Positions 30,767-35,971 of a stretch of DNA of 35,971 nucleotides are shown piece by piece (positions within the stretch are counted from its first letter, which is position 1; every line of letters starts with the position of its first letter). A model generated the notes under the pieces. It was not told the origin of the DNA, did no database searches, and worked only from the letters and a program-made list of their open reading frames with translations. The DNA is taken from positions 1 to 35,971 of the forward strand of contig JAAWQX010000020.1 of the NCBI GenBank assembly GCA_022800755.1. The letters are read 5' to 3'. The position numbers and the translations under genes were made by a program. The stretch comes from Oscillospiraceae bacterium. GTDB lineage: Bacteria > Bacillota > Clostridia > Oscillospirales > Oscillospiraceae.

Positions 30767-32809
30767 ATGGGTACGCTTGATATGGCGGTTACGGCCTTAC
30801 CCGGTATCGGGCCGAAAAAGGCCGCCGCTTTTGAAAAACTGGGGATCCGCACCCTGCGGGATATGCTGAATACCTTTCCCCGCCGGTACGACGACCGCTC
30901 CGTCATGAAGCCCATCGCCATGCTGGTGCCGGGGGAATCTTGCTGCATCCGAGCCATGGTCGCCACCCAGCCCAGGCTCAACCGGGTACGCCGGGGCATG
31001 GAACTGGTGAAATTCCAGGCCGCGGATGATTCCGGTGCGGTGGAAATCACGTATTTCAACCAGCCGTATATGAAAAACAACCTGCGTATGGGCGAGACCT
31101 ATATGTTTTACGGCAAAGCCGACGCAGTTGGACGGCGCAAGACCATGACCAACCCCATCTGCGAACGGGAGAATCGGGCGAAATACACCGGGCGCATCGT
31201 GCCGGTGTACCGCACTACCGCGGGTGTGACGCAAAAAAACCTTCTGGATGCAGCGGAAGCGGCGCTGGCCCAATGCGAGATATTTCCCGACCTGCTGCCC
31301 CCGGAGGTGACAGATGCCCATGGGCTGTGTCAAGCAGAATTCGCCTACCGCAATATCCATTTCCCGGCTGATTTCCTCTCCCTGGAGATTGCCCGGCGCA
31401 GACTGATTTTTGAAGAACTGTTTATTCTGGCCTGCGCCCTGAAACGCCTGCACGGTGACCAAACGCCCCAGGCTGGCCTGGCATTGCCGCAAGCAGACAT
31501 CACCGGCTTTTACAAAACGCTCCCATTCTCCCCTACCGGTGCCCAGCGCAGGGCGATTGACGCAGTGCTGTCCGATATGAGTTCCGGCTTCGCCATGAAT
31601 CGTCTCATCCAAGGTGATGTGGGCAGCGGAAAAACGCTGGTAGCCGCGGCAGCGGCTTGGATGACCGCGAACGGCGGACATATGTCCGTTATGATGGCCC
31701 CCACAGAAATTCTGGCCCGGCAGCATTACCACACGCTCACGGAGCTTCTATCCCCCAGCGGTGTACGGGTGGGATTGCTTACGGGTTCCATGACCGCCAA
31801 GGAAAAACGGGAAGCCAAAGCAAACCTGGCCGCCGGGGAATTTGATTTACTGGTCGGCACCCACGCGGTCATCACGCCGGATGTGGAACTTCCCCGGCTG
31901 GCGCTGGTTATTGTGGATGAGCAGCACCGCTTTGGTGTGGAGCAGCGGGCGGCGCTGGCCGCCAAAGGGAAAAAGCCCCATGTACTGGTCATGTCCGCTA
32001 CGCCCATCCCCCGGACCCTGGCCCTGATTATTTACGGCGATTTGGATGTATCCATCATTGACGAGCTGCCTCCCGGCCGGCAGCCGGTGGACACGCTCCT
32101 GGTCAATGAAAGCTACCGCGCCCGGCTCAACGGCTTCATCCGTAAGCAGGTAGAGCAGGGGCGGCAGGTATTTGTGGTATGCCCCAAGGTAGAAGACGAT
32201 GAGGATGCTTCCCCCGGTCTGAAATCCGCTGAGGAGCACGCAGAATACCTGCAAACCGTGTTCTCGGACCTACGGGTAGCGTGTGTCCACGGACGGCTGA
32301 AAGCGAAGCAGAAAGACGAGGTCATATCCCGTTTTCTCGCCGGAGAGATCGACATTCTGGTCTCTACCACAGTCATTGAGGTCGGTGTGGATGTGCCAAA
32401 CGCTAATTTAATGGTCATTGAAAACGCCGAGCGCTTTGGCCTGAGCCAGCTGCACCAGCTTCGGGGCCGCATCGGGCGCGGACCGTATAAAAGCTGGTGC
32501 GTGCTGGTATCCGATGCCACCAACAACGTTTCCCGGGAACGTCTCAAAATCATGACAAAGCTGTCCGACGGCTTCGCCATCAGCGAAGAGGACCTCCGTC
32601 TGCGCGGCCCCGGCGACTTCTTCGGCAACCGCCAGCACGGCCTGCCGGAAACACATATTTCGGACCTGGGCGCAGACATGCAGGTGCTCACCGTCGCTCA
32701 AGACGCGGCCCACGCCCTCATGGCAAGCGATCCGAACTTGTCCAAACATCCCGCTCTGCGCGGTGCCGTGGAGCGAATGATCGAAACCGCTGGCGGGACG
32801 TTCAATTAG
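30767..32809 (+). CDS. recG: ATP-dependent DNA helicase RecG
   Basis: This helicase remodels stalled forks and Holliday junctions. It has 680 residues, the usual length. The N-terminal wedge/OB region includes LPGIGPKKAAAFEKLGIRTL and FQAADDSGAVEITYFNQPYM. Walker A is GDVGSGKT (about 285-292) and motif II is VDEQHRFGVEQRAAL (from about 383). QLHQLRGRIGRG and the TRG-like KLSDGFAISEEDLRLRGPGDF lie near the end. AAAGGAGG precedes the ATG. It is probably transcribed with apbE. Confidence 0.97.
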   Translation: MGTLDMAVTALPGIGPKKAAAFEKLGIRTLRDMLNTFPRRYDDRSVMKPIAMLVPGESCCIRAMVATQPRLNRVRRGMELVKFQAADDSGAVEITYFNQPYMKNNLRMGETYMFYGKADAVGRRKTMTNPICERENRAKYTGRIVPVYRTTAGVTQKNLLDAAEAALAQCEIFPDLLPPEVTDAHGLCQAEFAYRNIHFPADFLSLEIARRRLIFEELFILACALKRLHGDQTPQAGLALPQADITGFYKTLPFSPTGAQRRAIDAVLSDMSSGFAMNRLIQGDVGSGKTLVAAAAAWMTANGGHMSVMMAPTEILARQHYHTLTELLSPSGVRVGLLTGSMTAKEKREAKANLAAGEFDLLVGTHAVITPDVELPRLALVIVDEQHRFGVEQRAALAAKGKKPHVLVMSATPIPRTLALIIYGDLDVSIIDELPPGRQPVDTLLVNESYRARLNGFIRKQVEQGRQVFVVCPKVEDDEDASPGLKSAEEHAEYLQTVFSDLRVACVHGRLKAKQKDEVISRFLAGEIDILVSTTVIEVGVDVPNANLMVIENAERFGLSQLHQLRGRIGRGPYKSWCVLVSDATNNVSRERLKIMTKLSDGFAISEEDLRLRGPGDFFGNRQHGLPETHISDLGADMQVLTVAQDAAHALMASDPNLSKHPALRGAVERMIETAGGTFN

Positions 32810-32860
32810 GATGCAATTTTGATGCATCCGGTTACTATACTGCCGCAAAGGAGGTTCGTC

Positions 32861-33370
32861 ATGAGACAGTATCGTTTGATTTCTGCATCCATTTTGGCCT
32901 GCCTGTGCGCCGCGGGACTCTCTTCCACCGTGTTTGCCAACTCCTCTTGGGTGTGGATCTCCGAGACCCGGCCATACGACGTGCTCCCATGGGCCGCCGT
33001 TGCTACATTGCTCGTTGAAACCGCTATGCTTTGGCTGCTATGCAAACTGAATCATCCGTTCAAGGTCTTCTGCGTGGTGGCCCTGGGAAATCTCCTGTCG
33101 TTTGCTCTACCTTATGTTCTCTACTATGTCAACCGCATACCGTGGTACACCTTTTTTGAAATGCTGGAGCACGGCCCCTATTATATTGTCGGCTTCGTGT
33201 TTCTGGCCATGACCTTACTGGTGGAAATGCCCGTGGTGTACGAGCTGCTGAAAAATGACTGCGCAGATGTACCGAAAACCCGCCTGCTCTACACCGTCAT
33301 CGCCGCCAATGCCATAACCACCGCCATGGTCGCCATAATCGAACGCACGTTCTGTCGAGGACACTGGTGA
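32861..33370 (+). CDS. Membrane protein of unknown function
   Basis: A 169-residue protein with an N-terminal signal-like helix (LISASILACLCAAGLSSTVFA, cleavage plausible after Ala). A short extracytoplasmic loop WVWISETRPYDVLPW follows, then about four further membrane helices. I do not recognise the family. The ATG at 32861 follows AAAGGAGG by 6 nt, and an upstream in-frame ATG at 32819 overlaps a small hairpin and lacks a ribosome site. It follows recG by 51 bp, with a 7-bp hairpin (32809-32829) but no T-tract, so it may be read with recG. Confidence 0.75.
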   Translation: MRQYRLISASILACLCAAGLSSTVFANSSWVWISETRPYDVLPWAAVATLLVETAMLWLLCKLNHPFKVFCVVALGNLLSFALPYVLYYVNRIPWYTFFEMLEHGPYYIVGFVFLAMTLLVEMPVVYELLKNDCADVPKTRLLYTVIAANAITTAMVAIIERTFCRGHW

Positions 33371-33397
33371 TTTGCACAATTTTGTACAAATAATACA

Positions 33398-33435
33398 AAA
33401 ATTGTCAATGTTTCATGTGAAACATTGACAATTTT
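33398..33435. terminator. Bidirectional terminator with a parS-like core
   Basis: An 18-bp perfect stem (33398-33415 with 33418-33435) lies between convergent genes, with A- and T-rich ends on both sides. Its centre (33409-33424) is TGTTTCATGTGAAACA, one base from the chromosome-partition site TGTTTCACGTGAAACA. Termination is the safer reading. Confidence 0.85.
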
Positions 33436-33438
33436 ACT

Positions 33439-34251
33439 TTATTTGTTGAGATAGGTCGTATCCGCCGGGACGGATTCGGTAATAAACGTGCAGCCGCCGA
33501 TGGTGGCATTCTTGCCCAGTACAGTCTCGCCGCCGAGAATGGTAGCACCGGCATAGATCGTAACATTGTCCTCCACGGTGGGGTGCCGCTTTTTACCCGA
33601 CAGACGCTGTCCGCCACGGGTGGAAAGTGCGCCTAGGGTCACGCCTTGGTAGACCTTGACGTTGTTCCCGATCTCCGTGGTCTCGCCCACCACGATGCCT
33701 GTGCCGTGGTCGATGAAAAAGCTTTCGCCGATCTTCGCGCCGGGGTTGATGTCAATGCCCGTTTTGTTGTGGGCATATTCCGTCATCATCCGGGGCAGGT
33801 ACGGCACTCCCATCTCGTACAGCTCATGGGCCAGGCGGTACGTGGAAATAGCAAAAAATCCCGGATAGGTCAGTGCCACTTCCCCATAGCTTTTTGCCGC
33901 CGGGTCGCCGTCAAAGCCCGCGATCAGGTCCAGCCGCAGCAATCGCTGAAGCTCCGGCAGCGCCAGGAACAGCCGGTCACAAACCTCCGCAGCCGGGTCA
34001 TCCGGCAGGCCGGAAAACCGGTACGCCGCCTTCAGCTGCGTCTTCATGCTGTGATACGTGGTGTACATCAGCGCCGTATACGCCTCCGTATCCACCCCGC
34101 CGCTCATAAAATACGCTGGGAACAGCAAGGTGCGAAAGCTGTGGATCAGCTTTTTCACTTCCTGTAAATCCGGAGGCGGAAAGTCACTGCGCTCACCGTC
34201 CGCCTGGGCCAGGAGCGTTTTCGCGATGGTATTAAAATCGATTTCTGTCAT
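33439..34251 (-). CDS. cysE: Serine O-acetyltransferase (EpsC/CysE type)
   Basis: This enzyme acetylates serine with acetyl-CoA to O-acetylserine, the first step of cysteine synthesis. It has 270 residues. A helical N-terminal domain (1-130) precedes a left-handed beta-helix of hexapeptide repeats (about 165-265). GIDINPGAKIG holds the conserved Asp167, where relatives read DIHPGA; FFIDHGTGIVVGET has catalytic His182, and KKRHPTVEDN is the CoA site region. The long N-terminus and spacing resemble the EpsC subgroup. I choose the ATG at 34251 because the upstream in-frame ATG at 34281 lies right next to the -10 box, before the expected transcript start. The adjacent terminator is shared with the gene to the left. 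Confidence 0.9.
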   Translation of the reverse strand: MTEIDFNTIAKTLLAQADGERSDFPPPDLQEVKKLIHSFRTLLFPAYFMSGGVDTEAYTALMYTTYHSMKTQLKAAYRFSGLPDDPAAEVCDRLFLALPELQRLLRLDLIAGFDGDPAAKSYGEVALTYPGFFAISTYRLAHELYEMGVPYLPRMMTEYAHNKTGIDINPGAKIGESFFIDHGTGIVVGETTEIGNNVKVYQGVTLGALSTRGGQRLSGKKRHPTVEDNVTIYAGATILGGETVLGKNATIGGCTFITESVPADTTYLNK

Positions 34252-34283
34252 AATCCCGAGTCCTTTATCAAAATAATACATAT

Positions 34284-34312
34284 AGGATACCTTATTTTTA
34301 CGCTTTTTTCAA
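34284..34312 (-). promoter_or_regulatory. Sigma-A promoter of cysE
   Basis: On the minus strand TTGAAA (34312-34307), 17 bp, TATCCT (34289-34284). The start point near 34277 leaves about 25 nt before the ATG, too short for a T-box or SAM riboswitch. Confidence 0.75.
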
Positions 34313-34371
34313 GACCCTCGGACAGTTTTGCCTGTCCCCGTACATATAAATAAGCGTACAGGAGGGTCCCT

Positions 34372-35709
34372 ATGCAAAATCGATCAAAATTTGTCTACAA
34401 CACCGTCATTCTGACGGCTTCCGATTTGGTCATGCGATGTATCGGCATGGCCTTTCAAGTGTGGCTGGCCGGATGCATCGGCTCAGCGGGTATCGGGCTA
34501 TTTCAACTGGTCATGAGCGTAGGCGGCTTCGCCATGACCTTTGCCATCAGCGGCGTTCGCTTTGGCACCACCCGGTTGGTATCCGAGGAATTGGGCCGCG
34601 GCAGTACCCGTGGCGCGGTATCCGCTGTTTGGCGGTGCGTCGTGTACGCGTTGGGCTTTGGCCTCACAGCCTGCGCTTTTTTGTTTTCCAAAGCAGAGGT
34701 CATAGGCTTTTTGTGGGTGGGCGACGCCCGCACCGTGCTCTCCCTGCGCATTATGGCTTTAGAATTGCCGTTTGTCGCGCTGTCTTCAGTACTGTCCGGA
34801 TACTTCACCGCCTGCGGCCGGGTCACAAAACCCGCCATCGTGCATCTGCTGGAACAATTGCTTTGTGTCACGCTTACAGCGATTTTCCTGTTTCTCGTGC
34901 CGAAAGGCGATGTGGAGTATAGCTGTGCCTGTGTCACTCTGGCCGGCACGGTGTCTGACGCTGTCTCATTCCTGCTGATGCTGGCGGTGTTTCTCCATGA
35001 TGTGCATACCCATCCCCGCACTGGGACCAAAGCAGAGCGGCTCATGCCCCGGCTGTTGGGGATCTCCCTCCCACTGGCTATTTCCGCATACACCCGCAGC
35101 GGGCTGTCTACCCTGCAAAATATGCTCATCCCCACACAACTGCGTGCGTTCGGCATGACCGCCGCCCAGGCATTGTCCGTTTACGGAGCAATTCACGGAA
35201 TGGCGTTTACAGTCATCTGTTTTCCGGCTTGTATCTTACAAGTCGTAGCCGAACTGCTGGTGCCAAAACTCACAGAATTGCAGGTCCAAGGCCGCATGGA
35301 GCGCATCCGGCAGGTCTGTGCTTTCCTTTTGGCAAAAACCCTGTTGTATGCTTCCGTCGCCGCCGTCGCTTTGTTTTTCGCGGCGGACTGGGTCTCCGAG
35401 CATATTTACAAAACCGACGATGTGGCCTTTTACATTCGCGTGCTTGCCCCGTTGATGCCGGTGATGTTCTCCGATATCGTGGTGGACGGCTGTTTGAAGG
35501 GGCTGGGAGAACATGTGTGGTGCATGGGCGTTAATATTTTGGAATCCGCCGTCAGTGTTGTGTTGGTCTATACCCTTCTGCCCCGGCTGGGTCTTGCCGC
35601 ATTCATTTTTATTCTCTACTTCGACGAAATGTTCAATTTCCTGCTGAGTATTTCCCGGTTGGTGCAGGTCACTAAACCAGAATCTATGTCTGCAGCTGTT
35701 CCAATATAG
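34372..35709 (+). CDS. SpoVB-like polysaccharide/lipid-linked oligosaccharide flippase
   Basis: A 445-residue membrane protein with about 12 helices, of the MOP/MATE superfamily and closest to SpoVB-type flippases for lipid-linked wall precursors. TVILTASDLVMRCIGMAFQV and SAGIGLFQLVMSVGGFAMTF are the family-like N-terminus, followed by a typical RLVSEELGRGSTRGA loop. PLAISAYTRSGLSTLQNMLI begins the second half. AGGAGGG precedes the ATG. A -10-like TATAAA (34345-34350) lies upstream, but no convincing -35. A role in spore cortex or envelope assembly is possible and unproven. It ends at a terminator shared with the SLH gene. Confidence 0.82.
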   Translation: MQNRSKFVYNTVILTASDLVMRCIGMAFQVWLAGCIGSAGIGLFQLVMSVGGFAMTFAISGVRFGTTRLVSEELGRGSTRGAVSAVWRCVVYALGFGLTACAFLFSKAEVIGFLWVGDARTVLSLRIMALELPFVALSSVLSGYFTACGRVTKPAIVHLLEQLLCVTLTAIFLFLVPKGDVEYSCACVTLAGTVSDAVSFLLMLAVFLHDVHTHPRTGTKAERLMPRLLGISLPLAISAYTRSGLSTLQNMLIPTQLRAFGMTAAQALSVYGAIHGMAFTVICFPACILQVVAELLVPKLTELQVQGRMERIRQVCAFLLAKTLLYASVAAVALFFAADWVSEHIYKTDDVAFYIRVLAPLMPVMFSDIVVDGCLKGLGEHVWCMGVNILESAVSVVLVYTLLPRLGLAAFIFILYFDEMFNFLLSISRLVQVTKPESMSAAVPI

Positions 35710-35710
35710 A

Positions 35711-35738
35711 AAAAACCTCCCCAAATGGGGAGGTTTTT
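35711..35738. terminator. Bidirectional terminator
   Basis: AAAAACCTCCCC (35711-35722) pairs with GGGGAGGTTTTT (35727-35738), loop AAAT, between the convergent flippase and SLH genes. Confidence 0.9.
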
Positions 35739-35752
35739 ATTATGGATATGTC

Positions 35753-35971
35753 TTACTTGTCAGTATGGAAGTGTGCAGTGACGTGGTTCACCGTCGCTTC
35801 CATCACCTGGGCGAAGAACCACTGGCCCGCGGTCACGTCCGTGAACGGGTTGGTGTAGCTGTTCGCTGCCAAGTCCAGAGCCGTGTCCGGCGTGCGGTCG
35901 ATGGCGCCGTTCACCATCGTCGCGGCCTCGGCGCGGGTGATGTTCGCGTTGGGACGGAACGTGCCGTCCTC
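35753..35971 (-). CDS. S-layer homology (SLH) domain protein, C-terminal end (partial)
   Basis: The last 72 codons of a gene that enters from the right edge. The translation begins EDGTFRPNANITRAEAATMV, the classic SLH motif (GTFRPNxxITRAE), and continues through NPFTDVTAGQWFFAQVMEAT, the start of the next SLH-like unit, to the stop. SLH domains bind secondary cell-wall polymers and hold exported proteins at the cell surface. The N-terminal part, and therefore the rest of its function, is outside the window. Confidence 0.88.
   Translation of the reverse strand, partial: EDGTFRPNANITRAEAATMVNGAIDRTPDTALDLAANSYTNPFTDVTAGQWFFAQVMEATVNHVTAHFHTDK

Noticed and set aside
34252-34371. T-box or SAM riboswitch before cysE
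   Set aside because: The predicted transcript leader is only about 25 nt, too short, and no specifier or antiterminator motif is seen.
1-35971. CRISPR array, insertion sequence, prophage, tRNA or rRNA
   Set aside because: No regularly spaced repeats, transposase or integrase-like proteins, or cloverleaf-like sequences were seen in the intergenic stretches.

Overview
The window comes from a moderately GC-rich, anaerobic-type Clostridia chromosome, most likely an Oscillospiraceae gut bacterium (Oscillibacter, Dysosmobacter or Lawsonibacter relatives). This is inferred from gene content: a GlgC/GlgD pair, a SpoVB-like flippase, an S-layer-homology protein, a membrane-anchored PrsA/SurA-type foldase, a DctPQM TRAP system, strong GGAGG ribosome binding sites and sigma-A-type promoters. 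I see no phage, transposon, CRISPR, rRNA or tRNA. It reads as core chromosome with a few accessory cassettes.

Positions 1-8740 (minus strand) form one catabolic block: dctQ-dctM-dctP (TRAP uptake of an organic acid), then the E1-alpha, E1-beta, E2 and E3 genes of a lipoate-dependent 2-oxoacid/acetoin dehydrogenase. The E3 subunit carries two lipoyl domains of its own, and E2 has one lipoyl domain plus two peripheral-subunit-binding-like domains. A promoter with 17-bp spacing lies upstream of dctQ. Hairpins sit between dctP and E1-alpha and between E2 and E3. A divergent metallo-beta-lactamase-fold gene follows (9147-9854). Then a minus-strand pair, a TtcA-like PP-loop protein and the lipoate ligase LplA, could supply lipoate to the complex.

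Positions 11700-14750 (plus strand) hold rplM-rpsI, then a regulator fusing an XRE helix-turn-helix to an AbrB domain, with an ABC ATPase and an ABC-2 permease. Positions 14749-17040 (minus) hold tcdA and the foldase. Positions 17288-18244 (plus) hold a membrane-anchored phosphoesterase and a possible 19-residue peptide gene.

Positions 18292-25573 (minus) form a long collinear run: prs, pth, glgC, glgD, glgP, psuK. It links PRPP synthesis, peptidyl-tRNA recycling, glycogen synthesis and breakdown, and a PsuK-like kinase. The last two genes overlap by four bases.

Positions 25767-28488 (plus) hold prfB without the usual programmed frameshift, a Pr6Pr-like membrane protein, and a DUF2975 membrane protein with a YozG-like repressor, whose promoter carries a palindrome over the -35 box. 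A minus-strand alanyl-tRNA editing gene and a plus-strand apbE-recG-membrane protein run diverge from overlapping promoters near 29690. The window ends with epsC/cysE (minus), a SpoVB-like flippase (plus) and the C-terminus of an SLH-domain protein (minus, cut by the window edge).

No unambiguous new system is present. The most unusual items are the lipoyl-rich dehydrogenase linked to a TRAP transporter, the 19-residue ORF, the XRE-AbrB/ABC cassette with its long inverted repeat, and the DUF2975/HTH promoter palindrome.
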